DNA of 64,000 bases from Polychytrium aggregatum (GCF_025602895.1 NW_026516219.1:828258-892257), one strand, 5' to 3'. Positions 1 to 10,239 are shown, counted from the stretch's first letter. The notes: generated by a model from the letters alone, not told the origin. Made by a program: numbers and translations.

Positions 1-662
1 TGCTGCATCAGGGGTTGCGATTGACCCATAATGGACTCGTATCGCTCGGCGAGGGCCATGGCATCTTCGAGGGTGGCTGTGTTGGAGTCAAGCTTCCATT
101 CGACTTCGATGCGCACCCTGTGCTTGAGCTTGGTGAGGTAGCGCTGCAGGTTCTGGCGGTTGTTGCTGAAGTGGGGCAGCTCGAGGAGGAGATCGCGGAA
201 GCGAGAGTTGAACTGCTCGACGGAGCCGGTGTGGCGCAGTGCTTCGAACTCATCCTCGGTGGTGCGCAGCGAGGTGGACGGAAGGAAGGTGTCGCGGACG
301 AGGGACAGGACGGCGGCCGGGGTCAGGTTGTCGAGTTGCTTGCCCTGGGACCAGAGGCGCCACCAGGTCTTGGCCTTGCCCTTGAGGTTCATGGCGACGG
401 TGGCGACAGCGGTGGCGTCATCGAGACTGTGGAAGGCAATGTACTCGGTCATTGAGAAGACAAACTCGTCAACGACAGCAGCCTTACGCTCGCCAGTGAA
501 GGCGTCGGGGAGCGGGATCTTGGGACGCTTGAAACCGGGAGGGACCGTGGGGAGATTCGGCTGGGCAGTCAGGGCGGAGAGGACCAGGGCGCGGTCCTCG
601 AGCGATAGTTGTTCAAGGGCCTGGAGACAGGCATTGACGGCGGGATCGTCCGATGCTACCAT
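1..662 (-). CDS. gag: Gag of element B, 5' part (runs off the window)
   Basis: Structural capsid-like protein of a Ty3/gypsy-type retrotransposon. The minus strand is open for about 220 codons from 662 to the window edge. Its middle resembles the Retrotrans_gag fold: an FVFSMTEYIAF segment, KAKTWWRLW at about residues 98-106, then FNSRFRDLLLELP. The ATG chosen (660-662) lies on the LTR/primer-site junction, so the first codons (MVASD) are encoded by the primer-binding site. The next in-frame Met is near residue 67 and would remove much of the domain. The zinc knuckle and Pol would lie left of the window. The family assignment rests on motifs only. Confidence 0.8.
   Translation of the reverse strand, partial: MVASDDPAVNACLQALEQLSLEDRALVLSALTAQPNLPTVPPGFKRPKIPLPDAFTGERKAAVVDEFVFSMTEYIAFHSLDDATAVATVAMNLKGKAKTWWRLWSQGKQLDNLTPAAVLSLVRDTFLPSTSLRTTEDEFEALRHTGSVEQFNSRFRDLLLELPHFSNNRQNLQRYLTKLKHRVRIEVEWKLDSNTATLEDAMALAERYESIMGQSQPLMQ
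650..661 (-). other. Primer-binding site of element B
   Basis: Directly inside the LTR the coding strand reads TGGTAGCATCGGA, the same 13 bases found at this place in element A. They are complementary to a tRNA 3' end reading UCCGAUGCUACCA. The implied A1:U72 acceptor pair is typical of eukaryotic initiator tRNA-Met; that identity is inferred. Confidence 0.7.
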
Positions 663-1127
663 GTCAGATCACGGGATCAAGAGGAGATCAAAAGAAAAAG
701 ATAGAGAAGGGTTTTATTGATCTTAGCGAGGCTAGGATCTAGAGTCAAGTGTGTCTGGGGTCGAAGGTGATGACCAGAAACATGAGCGGGTGAAGGCGGG
801 CTATTTATCTGTCTGGCGGTCCCGGAGGCGAAGCCTGCCGCAGCGGGGGCGAAGCAGCGGAGGCGGCGGGACAGCAGCCAGGCAGCAACGGCTAACCGGA
901 GAAACATGTGAAAGTCTGACAAATGCTCGGTGGCTGACAAATGCGGGTGACACAGCGTCTGACTAATGCATGGTCGATGACAAATGCAGGGAAAACAGAG
1001 CGGCGTGTGCAACATGAGAGCAAGGAAAAAGGAAAGGCGTCACAGGACAAAGGAAAAGGAAAGTGTGCGACGCAAACAGTGACACAAGTGCGACGGTGCA
1101 GCTAGGCGGGCAGAGCGATCTGTGACA
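662..1127 (-). repeat. LTR of element B (5' LTR, 466 bp)
   Basis: Bounded by perfect terminal inverted repeats TGTCA..TGACA and by the gag/primer-site side at 662. On the coding strand it has a TATA-like GATAAATAG (plus 801-809) and an AATAAA polyadenylation-type signal close to the primer site. The sequence right of 1127 continues in the gag of element A, so B inserted there; the likely 5-bp duplication GTACG (1128-1132) cannot be tested because the other end is outside the window. Confidence 0.8.
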
Positions 1128-1316
1128 GTACGCCTGGTCCTTTAAGCAGAGCTTGGCGGCGACGATGTGGTGGGTGGGGGCGACTTGGGCAGCATCGAGG
1201 TAGTCCTCGAGTTGCTGCAGCCAGTCCTCCACCGAGGAGGAGCGGCTCTTCCCAGTAAACACTGGGGCACGGAAGGTCTTGAGGAAGGCTTCCGGAAGTG
1301 GGCGGGGGTTGCTCAT
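1128..1316 (-). pseudogene. gag: A0 gag, N-terminal 63 codons, cut by element B
   Basis: Starts with [11 protein letters not shown] at 1316 and matches the first 63 residues of the complete A Gag, ending at KDQAY where the B LTR begins. The leader (1317-1438) and LTR to its right are intact. The rest of A0 lies beyond B, left of the window. Confidence 0.9.
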
Positions 1317-1438
1317 GGCAGGGGCAGGCTCCAGGGACAGAGAGGAGAGTCGGTCGGCAAGAGAGGCGGGATCCAGCTTGAGGATCTAGAAAGAGGACAA
1401 ACAGGACGAAAACAAGACGAGGATTTCCGATGCTACCA

Positions 1439-1747
1439 TGTAACGTCCACTACTGGGACGTTGGGGCAAGACGGGGAGGGAGGGGGTACAAGACAAGACA
1501 GGACGGGGCAGAACAGGGCGGTGCTAGGCTACTCTAGCGGACGGGTGAGCTCGGGGAGCACTTACGTTTATTCACGATAAAACCGAACTCCAGACAAACG
1601 GGGGGAACGGGGGCAACCCGCAGGTATACCCTGCGGTGGCCTGCCTGCGGTGCGTGAAAACGCAAAGCGCAGCACAGGTCACGACCCACTGCGCCGCGCA
1701 GTACGCGCAGTACGCGCAGCACAGCGTCGGAGATACCATCTCCTACA
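1439..1747 (-). repeat. LTR of family A (copy 1, 5' LTR of A0)
   Basis: 309 bp, TGTA..TACA on the coding strand, by eye identical to the other A LTRs here. It is followed at 1748 not by ordinary flank but by the middle of an A pol gene, so A0 either inserted into A1 or was joined to it by recombination. Confidence 0.92.
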
Positions 1748-2485
1748 CTTGGTGTCGATCACTTGGAACAACAGGACAGGATGGTACTTGGGATGGAGGG
1801 CCACTCGCAGGACCACTTGGTGTGTGCACTGCTGCACACGATCGTCTGCAAGCGCCACACTCATCGGCGACTTCTTCTTGGTTGCATGTATGTTGAGCTC
1901 CTGGAGCAAGCGTCTGCTGACAAAGTTGCAGCTTGCTCCAGAGTCCACCATCATTCGGACGGTGTGACCTTGGACGGTGGCAGGGAGGTACAGCAGGGAC
2001 TCTTCATGGTCCTCCTGCACAGCCTCCTGCACCATGACTTGACTTGGGGGAACGGGCGACACTTGGTCTTGGTTGGCTTCATCACGGCCACTCGGACATT
2101 TTGGATAGGGTTCGGCCATTGCGGGGGCCTGCGGCGTCAGCACGCCATTGCACACGACGTCCACGGCTTGCGGACACATGTCGGAAGCATCCGACACACA
2201 CGACTTGACAGGGGTGAGGGCACAGGCGGTCCTGTCCCTCAAGGGTTCTTGATTTTCTTTTTTGTTTTGGTTTTCAATTTTGGTTTTCTCTTCACGTTCG
2301 TGGAGAGGCAGGCGGCTTGCGCCACCATGCACCTCTCGCACGACGCACAACACTTGGTTTGTTTCTCCTTCGGGGGAGGGGGCGAGGTGAACTTCCTCTG
2401 GAGACGCGTGGACTGCATTGAGCAATCCACGGCGTTGGTCTCCTACTAGGGCTCCAGAGCCACCTAGTAGGGTCGGCCGTTTCCC
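1748..2485 (-). pseudogene. pol: A1 pol, N-terminal fragment (protease region only)
   Basis: Matches the start of the A2 pol (1748 corresponds to 6906). It holds the lysine/asparagine-rich linker and the aspartic protease with VDSGAS, and stops at FQVIDTK. Reverse transcriptase, RNase H, integrase and chromodomain are missing, so this copy is not autonomous. The gag/pol overlap with heptamer (2479-2485) and hairpin (2442-2471) is intact. Confidence 0.9.
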
Positions 2486-3285
2486 GACTTCATGGGGCAC
2501 TCCTTGGCCTGGTGTCCCGGTCGGTGACAGAAGAAGCAGGAACCATGGCGGAGGTCCTCCTGCTTCTGTCTGTCCTTGGGGGAGACAGTGGCAGCTTGCT
2601 GGAACCGGGAGCGGGGAGGGCCACGAGCCTCCATGGCGTTGACGTCAACGTCCATGGGCTCAGGCATGGGTCTTGCGGGCGGGGCCGGGCGAGGCGGACG
2701 GGCTGGGACGTGATGAGACCGATGGCCGCCTGCCAGCTGCGGGTAGAACTGGCGGCCATGGTACTGGACGTTGTCGAGGTTCTCGGCAACGTCCATCATC
2801 ACGTCCAGGGACTTGCGGGCATCAGGGTTGCTGGCGATGTACTCTCTGATCTTGGGCTTGAGGCCCTTCTGGAAGAGGTACATCGCATCAGCAGAGCCCA
2901 GCTCCTCAATCTGGGAGGAGAGGTCTTCAAACTCCTCGATGTAGCGGGTCACAGAACCACGCTGCACGAGAGAGTATAGCTTGTCACGGGCAATGAGTTC
3001 AGCATTGGGGCTGCCGAAGCGGCGACGGAGGCGGTCCTTGAAGTCGTCAAACACACCTTCGCTCTGCTCGTCGAACCCTTGGCGGCGGTACCAACGGTAC
3101 GCCTGGTCCTTTAAGCAGAGCTTGGCGGCGACGATGTGGTGGGTGGGGGCGACTTGGGCAGCATCGAGGTAGTCCTCGAGTTGCTGCAGCCAGTCCTCCA
3201 CCGAGGAGGAGCGGCTCTTCCCAGTAAACACTGGGGCACGGAAGGTCTTGAGGAAGGCTTCCGGAAGTGGGCGGGGGTTGCTCAT
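2464..3285 (-). CDS. gag: A1 Gag, complete
   Basis: 273 codons, same protein as the Gag of A2, from MSNPRP to the zinc knuckle [14 protein letters not shown] and a stop in the frameshift hairpin. It is intact although the pol of this copy is truncated, so it could still supply Gag if transcribed. Confidence 0.93.
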   Translation of the reverse strand: MSNPRPLPEAFLKTFRAPVFTGKSRSSSVEDWLQQLEDYLDAAQVAPTHHIVAAKLCLKDQAYRWYRRQGFDEQSEGVFDDFKDRLRRRFGSPNAELIARDKLYSLVQRGSVTRYIEEFEDLSSQIEELGSADAMYLFQKGLKPKIREYIASNPDARKSLDVMMDVAENLDNVQYHGRQFYPQLAGGHRSHHVPARPPRPAPPARPMPEPMDVDVNAMEARGPPRSRFQQAATVSPKDRQKQEDLRHGSCFFCHRPGHQAKECPMKSGNGRPY

Positions 3286-3407
3286 GGCAGGGGCAGGCTC
3301 CAGGGACAGAGAGGAGAGTCGGTCGGCAAGAGAGGCGGGATCCAGCTTGAGGATCTAGAAAGAGGACAAACAGGACGAAAACAAGACGAGGATTTCCGAT
3401 GCTACCA

Positions 3408-3716
3408 TGTAACGTCCACTACTGGGACGTTGGGGCAAGACGGGGAGGGAGGGGGTACAAGACAAGACAGGACGGGGCAGAACAGGGCGGTGCTAGGCTA
3501 CTCTAGCGGACGGGTGAGCTCGGGGAGCACTTACGTTTATTCACGATAAAACCGAACTCCAGACAAACGGGGGGAACGGGGGCAACCCGCAGGTATACCC
3601 TGCGGTGGCCTGCCTGCGGTGCGTGAAAACGCAAAGCGCAGCACAGGTCACGACCCACTGCGCCGCGCAGTACGCGCAGTACGCGCAGCACAGCGTCGGA
3701 GATACCATCTCCTACA
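3408..3716 (-). repeat. LTR of family A (copy 2, shared by A1 and A2)
   Basis: 309 bp. On its left is the primer site and leader of A1, so it is the 5' LTR of A1. On its right is the polypurine end of the A2 interior, so it is also the 3' LTR of A2. One LTR serving two neighbours is the signature of LTR-LTR recombination. Confidence 0.92.
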
Positions 3717-3725
3717 CTCCCACAC

Positions 3726-6700
3726 TTAAGAAGGCTTCCTGCGAGGAGCCCTGCGTGTGCTCTTTATTTGGGGCTCCTCGAGGTGTTTACCGTATTTACT
3801 CAGCTCCTCGGGTGCATGGGACAAGTCCTCCAGTGTTTGCCATGTGTTGCCCGAGTGTGGGTAACCAACCCACTTGACATAAAACCGAAGTGACCCATCA
3901 GCCACTTTCTTGTGCCTCACGATCCTTTCGACTTCATATTCTTGAGTATAGTATTGTCCGAGGTCGTCTTCCAGTGGTGCGTCGTCCGGGACACCTTCGT
4001 CGGCGTCGGGGAACTGTGCTGGACTGCGGGTCGTGTGGCGACGCAGCTTGGACACATGGAAGACAGGATGGAGCTTGCTTCCAGGTGGCAAGTCCAACAG
4101 GTAGTTGAGGGGACTGGGTCGGGCCGCTATCTTGAACGGTCCTCGGTACTTGGGCAACAACTTCTTTGACTGGGCTTCGGGGACCTTGATGTTGTCGGCG
4201 TCCAGGTAGACAAGGTCTCCAACTTCAAAGGAGACATCCTGGTGTCGGCGGTCGTAGTACTTCGCCATCACTTGTTGCGCATCCGTGAGCGCGTCGGCGA
4301 TCATCTTGTGTCGGACTTGATGATCTTTGACAAAGGCACTTGGTTTGGGAGGCAATCCAGCCGTGGACTCGGTCAGTGTCAAGGAGGTGGGAACATCAGG
4401 CTGGAATCCGTAGAGCGCCTCAAAGGGGCTCAAGCCAGTTGTGCTCGACTTGGCGGTGTTGTATGCAAACTCTGCATGACTCAGCTGTATGTCCCAGTCG
4501 TCTTGGCTGGTCGAGGCGTATGTCCTCAGGTATTGCTCGAGGGTGCGGATCGTCCGCTCGGACTGTCCATCCGTTTGTTGGTGGTGCGAGGTTGACATGT
4601 TCAGCTTGGTGCCGAGATGGTCGAACAGACTTGTCCAAAACAAGGAGGTGAATCGGGGGTCTCGATCACTGACGATGGACTTTGGGAGGCCGTGGTGCTT
4701 GAACACATGCTTGAAGAACAGCAGTGCAAGGTCAGGCGCGGAGCATGTCGTCTGGCACGGCACAAAGTGTGCCATCTTGCTGAACCTGTCGACAAAGACA
4801 GCGATTGCATCGTGGTCCAACTTGGTCGTCGGTAGATGCGTGATGAGATCCATGGACATGCTGGTCCAGGGGCGGTCGGGAACAGGCAGGGGTTGCAGCA
4901 ATCCTTGCTCTCGGGTCGTGCGTGACTTGACCATCTTGCAGGTATGGCAGGACTCGATGTACTTCTCGACGGTGCGCTTCATTCCAGGCCAGTATGCGAC
5001 TTTGGCCAGTCGGTCGTATGTCTTCTCGACTCCAAAGTGTCCAGCGAGGGGCGAGTCGTGGACCTCTTGGAGCAACTTGGTCTTCAACGACGGAATGTCC
5101 GGCACACAGACACGGCTGTCCTTCTTCAGGAGGAGCAGGCCATCACGCACTGTGTACTCGGATGATTCGTCGTCCTTGGGGAGCTTAGACACCTTTCGGA
5201 ACAGTTCTCCGAACTGTTTGTCGTTGGCGATGTTGTCTCGGACAACATCCAGCATCGTGTTGTCGACACTGACAGTCGACTCGTACAGTGACGCCAATTG
5301 GTAGTCGGGGCGTCGGGACAGTGCGTCAGGCACCACATTGAGTTTGCCTTTCTGGTATACAACCTCGTAGTTGTACTCGGCGAGGAACTCCATCCATCGC
5401 GCTTGGCGTCGGCTCAGGTTCTTCTTGGTGTCGAGGTAACGCAGTGACTGGTGGTCCGTCACAATCTTGAAGGGCTTGGCGGTACCGTGGAGGTACACTC
5501 GGAACTTCTGCAGCGCGTAGATGATCGCAAGCTGCTCCTTCTCGTGCACGGGATAGTTGATCTCGTGTTGGGACAGTTTGCGCGACTCGAAGGCAACGGG
5601 CCTTCCCTCCTGCATCAAAACAGCTCCCACCGCAAAGTCGGAGGCGTCGGTGTGCACGGAGACATCCGTGTTCGGGTCGAACACAGCGAGGACAGGAGCG
5701 TTCGTCAAGGCGTGCTTGAGGGTCTCGAACGCTTGGCGTTGTGGGTGGTCCCACACGAAGGGGCACTCTTTGCGGAGTAGGTCTGTGAGTGGACCGGCAG
5801 TGCGCGCCAGATCGGGGATGAATCGGCGGTAGTAGTTGACGAGACCGAGAAACGACTGCACGTCAGAGACGCATGCGAGCGGCGGCCACTCGACCACAGA
5901 CTTGACCTTGGCGGGGTCGACTTCGATTCCTCTTCCTGAGACAACGTGTCCCAGGAACGGGACTTGATTCTTGAAGAACTCACACTTGGACAGTTTGGCA
6001 TACAACTTGTGCTCGCGTAGCTTGGCCAGCACGCGGGCGACATGACCTTCATGGGTCGCTTCATCCTTGCTGTACACAAGGATATCATCCAGGTACACGA
6101 TGACAGAGTTGTCGAGCTCTTGGCGGAACACATCGTTCATCAGCTGCATGAACGTGGCAGGTGCGTTCGTCAATCCGAACGGCAGCACTAGGAACTCGTA
6201 CAGTCCGTAGCGAGTCCTGAAGGCGGTCTTGTGGACATCATCCTCGTGGATGCGGATCTGATGGTAGCCTGAGCGGAGGTCTATCTTGCTAAAGACCTTT
6301 GCTCCACTCAGACGATCCATCAACTCGTCGATCCTGGGCAACGGGTAGGTGTTCTTGATGGTCTGTTTGTTTAGTGCGCGATAGTCGACGCACATCCTGA
6401 GATCACCTTCTTTCTTCTTGACAAAGAGCACTGGTGCACCATACGGTGACTGGCTCGGGCGGATGAACCCATGGGCGAGGAGGTCATCCAACTGGCGCTT
6501 GAGTTCGTCCATCTCCGTCAGCGACAGTTGGTACGTCGGTCTTGACGGAGGCGACGAGCCTGGTTCGATGTCGATGCGATGATCGACGGTGCGTTGGGGT
6601 GGCAGGCATTGTGGCAACTGGTCGGGGAATACGTCCTTGTACTCGTCGAGCAGCTTGGTCACCACAGGCGGGGGACCGGGACCGGCTTGGTCGGTGTCGT

Positions 6701-7643
6701 CGACCTCACGCACGACACAGAGGAACGACGTGTCCTTCTTGATCAGCCTCTTGAATTGCATGGCTGAGAGGAGAGGTGGCATGTTGGGTGAGGCCATGCC
6801 CTGCAGGACAATGTCAGGGCCAACACGGACAGTGCGGCCTTTCCAGTCGACGACTGGAGTCGGCTCGGCACGAGCAAGCCAGCTCATGCCGAGGATGGCA
6901 TCGAACTTGGTGTCGATCACTTGGAACAACAGGACAGGATGGTACTTGGGATGGAGGGCCACTCGCAGGACCACTTGGTGTGTGCACTGCTGCACACGAT
7001 CGTCTGCAAGCGCCACACTCATCGGCGACTTCTTCTTGGTTGCATGTATGTTGAGCTCCTGGAGCAAGCGTCTGCTGACAAAGTTGCAGCTTGCTCCAGA
7101 GTCCACCATCATTCGGACGGTGTGACCTTGGACGGTGGCAGGGAGGTACAGCAGGGACTCTTCATGGTCCTCCTGCACAGCCTCCTGCACCATGACTTGA
7201 CTTGGGGGAACGGGCGACACTTGGTCTTGGTTGGCTTCATCACGGCCACTCGGACATTTTGGATAGGGTTCGGCCATTGCGGGGGCCTGCGGCGTCAGCA
7301 CGCCATTGCACACGACGTCCACGGCTTGCGGACACATGTCGGAAGCATCCGACACACACGACTTGACAGGGGTGAGGGCACAGGCGGTCCTGTCCCTCAA
7401 GGGTTCTTGATTTTCTTTTTTGTTTTGGTTTTCAATTTTGGTTTTCTCTTCACGTTCGTGGAGAGGCAGGCGGCTTGCGCCACCATGCACCTCTCGCACG
7501 ACGCACAACACTTGGTTTGTTTCTCCTTCGGGGGAGGGGGCGAGGTGAACTTCCTCTGGAGACGCGTGGACTGCATTGAGCAATCCACGGCGTTGGTCTC
7601 CTACTAGGGCTCCAGAGCCACCTAGTAGGGTCGGCCGTTTCCC
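3726..7643 (-). CDS. pol: A2 Pol polyprotein (protease, RT, RNase H, integrase, chromodomain)
   Basis: About 1300 residues in the -1 frame relative to gag, with no ATG of its own near the start, so expression by frameshift is expected. Domains in order (approximate residues of the open frame): aspartic protease with VDSGAS near 185; reverse transcriptase about 400-580 with [16 protein letters not shown] and YLDD near 521; RNase H with HTDASDF near 668; integrase zinc domain H-H-C-C ([10 protein letters not shown] to CHTC) near 866; integrase core starting MDLITHLP near 935 with VSDRDPRF and a later TDGQSE; C-terminal chromodomain ([23 protein letters not shown]) near 1240. Chromodomains of this class bind methylated histone H3 and steer integration to heterochromatin (family knowledge). 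The frame is intact. Confidence 0.95.
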   Translation of the reverse strand, partial: GKRPTLLGGSGALVGDQRRGLLNAVHASPEEVHLAPSPEGETNQVLCVVREVHGGASRLPLHEREEKTKIENQNKKENQEPLRDRTACALTPVKSCVSDASDMCPQAVDVVCNGVLTPQAPAMAEPYPKCPSGRDEANQDQVSPVPPSQVMVQEAVQEDHEESLLYLPATVQGHTVRMMVDSGASCNFVSRRLLQELNIHATKKKSPMSVALADDRVQQCTHQVVLRVALHPKYHPVLLFQVIDTKFDAILGMSWLARAEPTPVVDWKGRTVRVGPDIVLQGMASPNMPPLLSAMQFKRLIKKDTSFLCVVREVDDTDQAGPGPPPVVTKLLDEYKDVFPDQLPQCLPPQRTVDHRIDIEPGSSPPSRPTYQLSLTEMDELKRQLDDLLAHGFIRPSQSPYGAPVLFVKKKEGDLRMCVDYRALNKQTIKNTYPLPRIDELMDRLSGAKVFSKIDLRSGYHQIRIHEDDVHKTAFRTRYGLYEFLVLPFGLTNAPATFMQLMNDVFRQELDNSVIVYLDDILVYSKDEATHEGHVARVLAKLREHKLYAKLSKCEFFKNQVPFLGHVVSGRGIEVDPAKVKSVVEWPPLACVSDVQSFLGLVNYYRRFIPDLARTAGPLTDLLRKECPFVWDHPQRQAFETLKHALTNAPVLAVFDPNTDVSVHTDASDFAVGAVLMQEGRPVAFESRKLSQHEINYPVHEKEQLAIIYALQKFRVYLHGTAKPFKIVTDHQSLRYLDTKKNLSRRQARWMEFLAEYNYEVVYQKGKLNVVPDALSRRPDYQLASLYESTVSVDNTMLDVVRDNIANDKQFGELFRKVSKLPKDDESSEYTVRDGLLLLKKDSRVCVPDIPSLKTKLLQEVHDSPLAGHFGVEKTYDRLAKVAYWPGMKRTVEKYIESCHTCKMVKSRTTREQGLLQPLPVPDRPWTSMSMDLITHLPTTKLDHDAIAVFVDRFSKMAHFVPCQTTCSAPDLALLFFKHVFKHHGLPKSIVSDRDPRFTSLFWTSLFDHLGTKLNMSTSHHQQTDGQSERTIRTLEQYLRTYASTSQDDWDIQLSHAEFAYNTAKSSTTGLSPFEALYGFQPDVPTSLTLTESTAGLPPKPSAFVKDHQVRHKMIADALTDAQQVMAKYYDRRHQDVSFEVGDLVYLDADNIKVPEAQSKKLLPKYRGPFKIAARPSPLNYLLDLPPGSKLHPVFHVSKLRRHTTRSPAQFPDADEGVPDDAPLEDDLGQYYTQEYEVERIVRHKKVADGSLRFYVKWVGYPHSGNTWQTLEDLSHAPEELSKYGKHLEEPQIKSTRRAPRRKPS
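7600..7643 (-). promoter_or_regulatory. -1 frameshift signal at the A gag/pol overlap
   Basis: Coding strand: heptamer G GGA AAC (7637-7643) in the gag frame, a 7-nt spacer, then a hairpin (7600-7629) with an 8-bp stem CCTACTAG/CTAGTAGG, a 2-nt bulge, an inner 4-bp stem GGCT/AGCC and loop CTGG. The gag TAG lies in the 5' arm. Pol is in exactly the -1 frame. GGGAAAC is an established -1 heptamer in several retroviruses. Confidence 0.85.
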
Positions 7644-8443
7644 GACTTCATGGGGCACTCCTTGGCCTGGTGTCCCGGTCGGTGACAGAAGAAGCAGGAA
7701 CCATGGCGGAGGTCCTCCTGCTTCTGTCTGTCCTTGGGGGAGACAGTGGCAGCTTGCTGGAACCGGGAGCGGGGAGGGCCACGAGCCTCCATGGCGTTGA
7801 CGTCAACGTCCATGGGCTCAGGCATGGGTCTTGCGGGCGGGGCCGGGCGAGGCGGACGGGCTGGGACGTGATGAGACCGATGGCCGCCTGCCAGCTGCGG
7901 GTAGAACTGGCGGCCATGGTACTGGACGTTGTCGAGGTTCTCGGCAACGTCCATCATCACGTCCAGGGACTTGCGGGCATCAGGGTTGCTGGCGATGTAC
8001 TCTCTGATCTTGGGCTTGAGGCCCTTCTGGAAGAGGTACATCGCATCAGCAGAGCCCAGCTCCTCAATCTGGGAGGAGAGGTCTTCAAACTCCTCGATGT
8101 AGCGGGTCACAGAACCACGCTGCACGAGAGAGTATAGCTTGTCACGGGCAATGAGTTCAGCATTGGGGCTGCCGAAGCGGCGACGGAGGCGGTCCTTGAA
8201 GTCGTCAAACACACCTTCGCTCTGCTCGTCGAACCCTTGGCGGCGGTACCAACGGTACGCCTGGTCCTTTAAGCAGAGCTTGGCGGCGACGATGTGGTGG
8301 GTGGGGGCGACTTGGGCAGCATCGAGGTAGTCCTCGAGTTGCTGCAGCCAGTCCTCCACCGAGGAGGAGCGGCTCTTCCCAGTAAACACTGGGGCACGGA
8401 AGGTCTTGAGGAAGGCTTCCGGAAGTGGGCGGGGGTTGCTCAT
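7622..8443 (-). CDS. gag: A2 Gag
   Basis: 273 residues, forming the particle that packages element RNA. An N-terminal Retrotrans_gag-type region ([52 protein letters not shown]) is followed by a Pro/Arg-rich linker and one canonical CCHC zinc knuckle (C-X2-C-X4-H-X4-[15 protein letters not shown]). The start is the first gag-frame ATG after a 122-nt leader. A 17-codon upstream ORF begins at the LTR/primer-site junction and ends before this ATG. Confidence 0.95.
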   Translation of the reverse strand: MSNPRPLPEAFLKTFRAPVFTGKSRSSSVEDWLQQLEDYLDAAQVAPTHHIVAAKLCLKDQAYRWYRRQGFDEQSEGVFDDFKDRLRRRFGSPNAELIARDKLYSLVQRGSVTRYIEEFEDLSSQIEELGSADAMYLFQKGLKPKIREYIASNPDARKSLDVMMDVAENLDNVQYHGRQFYPQLAGGHRSHHVPARPPRPAPPARPMPEPMDVDVNAMEARGPPRSRFQQAATVSPKDRQKQEDLRHGSCFFCHRPGHQAKECPMKSGNGRPY

Positions 8444-8552
8444 GGCAGGGGCAGGCTCCAGGGACAGAGAGGAGAGTCGGTCGGCAAGAGAGGCGGGATC
8501 CAGCTTGAGGATCTAGAAAGAGGACAAACAGGACGAAAACAAGACGAGGATT

Positions 8553-8565
8553 TCCGATGCTACCA
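8553..8565 (-). other. Primer-binding site of A2
   Basis: TGGTAGCATCGGA immediately inside the 5' LTR, identical to that of element B although the LTRs are unrelated. Shared sequence at the same place supports a common tRNA primer, probably initiator Met. Confidence 0.75.
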
Positions 8566-8874
8566 TGTAACGTCCACTACTGGGACGTTGGGGCAAGACG
8601 GGGAGGGAGGGGGTACAAGACAAGACAGGACGGGGCAGAACAGGGCGGTGCTAGGCTACTCTAGCGGACGGGTGAGCTCGGGGAGCACTTACGTTTATTC
8701 ACGATAAAACCGAACTCCAGACAAACGGGGGGAACGGGGGCAACCCGCAGGTATACCCTGCGGTGGCCTGCCTGCGGTGCGTGAAAACGCAAAGCGCAGC
8801 ACAGGTCACGACCCACTGCGCCGCGCAGTACGCGCAGTACGCGCAGCACAGCGTCGGAGATACCATCTCCTACA
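8566..8874 (-). repeat. LTR of family A (copy 3, 5' LTR of A2)
   Basis: 309 bp, by eye identical to the 3' LTR at 3408-3716. The right neighbour is internal gag of A3. Confidence 0.93.
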
Positions 8875-9363
8875 CATCACGTCCAGGGACTTGCGGGCAT
8901 CAGGGTTGCTGGCGATGTACTCTCTGATCTTGGGCTTGAGGCCCTTCTGGAAGAGGTACATCGCATCAGCAGAGCCCAGCTCCTCAATCTGGGAGGAGAG
9001 GTCTTCAAACTCCTCGATGTAGCGGGTCACAGAACCACGCTGCACGAGAGAGTATAGCTTGTCACGGGCAATGAGTTCAGCATTGGGGCTGCCGAAGCGG
9101 CGACGGAGGCGGTCCTTGAAGTCGTCAAACACACCTTCGCTCTGCTCGTCGAACCCTTGGCGGCGGTACCAACGGTACGCCTGGTCCTTTAAGCAGAGCT
9201 TGGCGGCGACGATGTGGTGGGTGGGGGCGACTTGGGCAGCATCGAGGTAGTCCTCGAGTTGCTGCAGCCAGTCCTCCACCGAGGAGGAGCGGCTCTTCCC
9301 AGTAAACACTGGGGCACGGAAGGTCTTGAGGAAGGCTTCCGGAAGTGGGCGGGGGTTGCTCAT
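8875..9363 (-). pseudogene. gag: A3 gag, N-terminal 163 codons
   Basis: Matches A Gag from MSNPRP to KSLDVM and is cut at 8875 by the A2 LTR (8875 corresponds to 7955). The knuckle and everything downstream are lost. Leader 9364-9485 is intact. Confidence 0.92.
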
Positions 9364-9485
9364 GGCAGGGGCAGGCTCCAGGGACAGAGAGGAGAGTCGG
9401 TCGGCAAGAGAGGCGGGATCCAGCTTGAGGATCTAGAAAGAGGACAAACAGGACGAAAACAAGACGAGGATTTCCGATGCTACCA

Positions 9486-9794
9486 TGTAACGTCCACTAC
9501 TGGGACGTTGGGGCAAGACGGGGAGGGAGGGGGTACAAGACAAGACAGGACGGGGCAGAACAGGGCGGTGCTAGGCTACTCTAGCGGACGGGTGAGCTCG
9601 GGGAGCACTTACGTTTATTCACGATAAAACCGAACTCCAGACAAACGGGGGGAACGGGGGCAACCCGCAGGTATACCCTGCGGTGGCCTGCCTGCGGTGC
9701 GTGAAAACGCAAAGCGCAGCACAGGTCACGACCCACTGCGCCGCGCAGTACGCGCAGTACGCGCAGCACAGCGTCGGAGATACCATCTCCTACA
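9486..9794 (-). repeat. LTR of family A (copy 4, 5' LTR of A3)
   Basis: 309 bp, minus orientation, 14 bp away from an inverted A LTR. It forms the inner part of the left arm of the large palindrome. Confidence 0.93.
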
Positions 9795-9808
9795 GGTTTT
9801 ATGTCAAG

Positions 9809-10117
9809 TGTAGGAGATGGTATCTCCGACGCTGTGCTGCGCGTACTGCGCGTACTGCGCGGCGCAGTGGGTCGTGACCTGTGCTGCGCTTTGCGTTTTC
9901 ACGCACCGCAGGCAGGCCACCGCAGGGTATACCTGCGGGTTGCCCCCGTTCCCCCCGTTTGTCTGGAGTTCGGTTTTATCGTGAATAAACGTAAGTGCTC
10001 CCCGAGCTCACCCGTCCGCTAGAGTAGCCTAGCACCGCCCTGTTCTGCCCCGTCCTGTCTTGTCTTGTACCCCCTCCCTCCCCGTCTTGCCCCAACGTCC
10101 CAGTAGTGGACGTTACA
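9809..10117 (+). repeat. LTR of family A (copy 5, 5' LTR of A4)
   Basis: 309 bp. Three short hairpins are visible: GGAGAT/ATCTCC (9813-9827), CCGCAGG/CCTGCGG (9920-9938) and AACGTCC/GGACGTT (10094-10114, ending 3 bp before the primer site). There is an AATAAA motif but no clear TATA box like those of B, C and E. Confidence 0.93.
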
Positions 10118-10239
10118 TGGTAGCATCGGAAATCCTCGTCTTGTTTTCGTCCTGTTTGTCCTCTTTCTAGATCCTCAAGCTGGATCCCGCCTCTCTTGCC
10201 GACCGACTCTCCTCTCTGTCCCTGGAGCCTGCCCCTGCC

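Larger units (their letters stand above)
3408..8874 (-). mobile_element. Element A2, complete Ty3/gypsy chromovirus (5467 bp)
   Basis: Two identical 309-bp LTRs enclose a 4849-bp interior with tRNA primer site, leader, gag, pol and a polypurine stretch next to the 3' LTR. This is the reference copy for family A. No target duplication is visible: the left neighbour is the A1 primer site and the right neighbour (CATCA) is A3 gag, so the outer boundaries were remodelled by recombination. Confidence 0.93.

Noticed and set aside
1167-1580. 137-codon plus-strand ORF repeated at each A 5' end (also near 3136, 8294, 9214, 37156, 46589)
   Set aside because: It is the antisense of A gag start, leader and LTR; it repeats only because the element repeats, and has no protein-like motifs.
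1534-1722. 62-codon ORF inside every A LTR
   Set aside because: Arg/Leu-rich reading of a GC-rich LTR with hairpins; crosses regulatory sequence and has no independent support.
8553-8874. Self-priming in family A like that of family C
   Set aside because: Only a partial match (TCCGA-GCT) to the primer region occurs in the LTR; the TGGTAGCATCGGA site shared with B fits a tRNA primer better.
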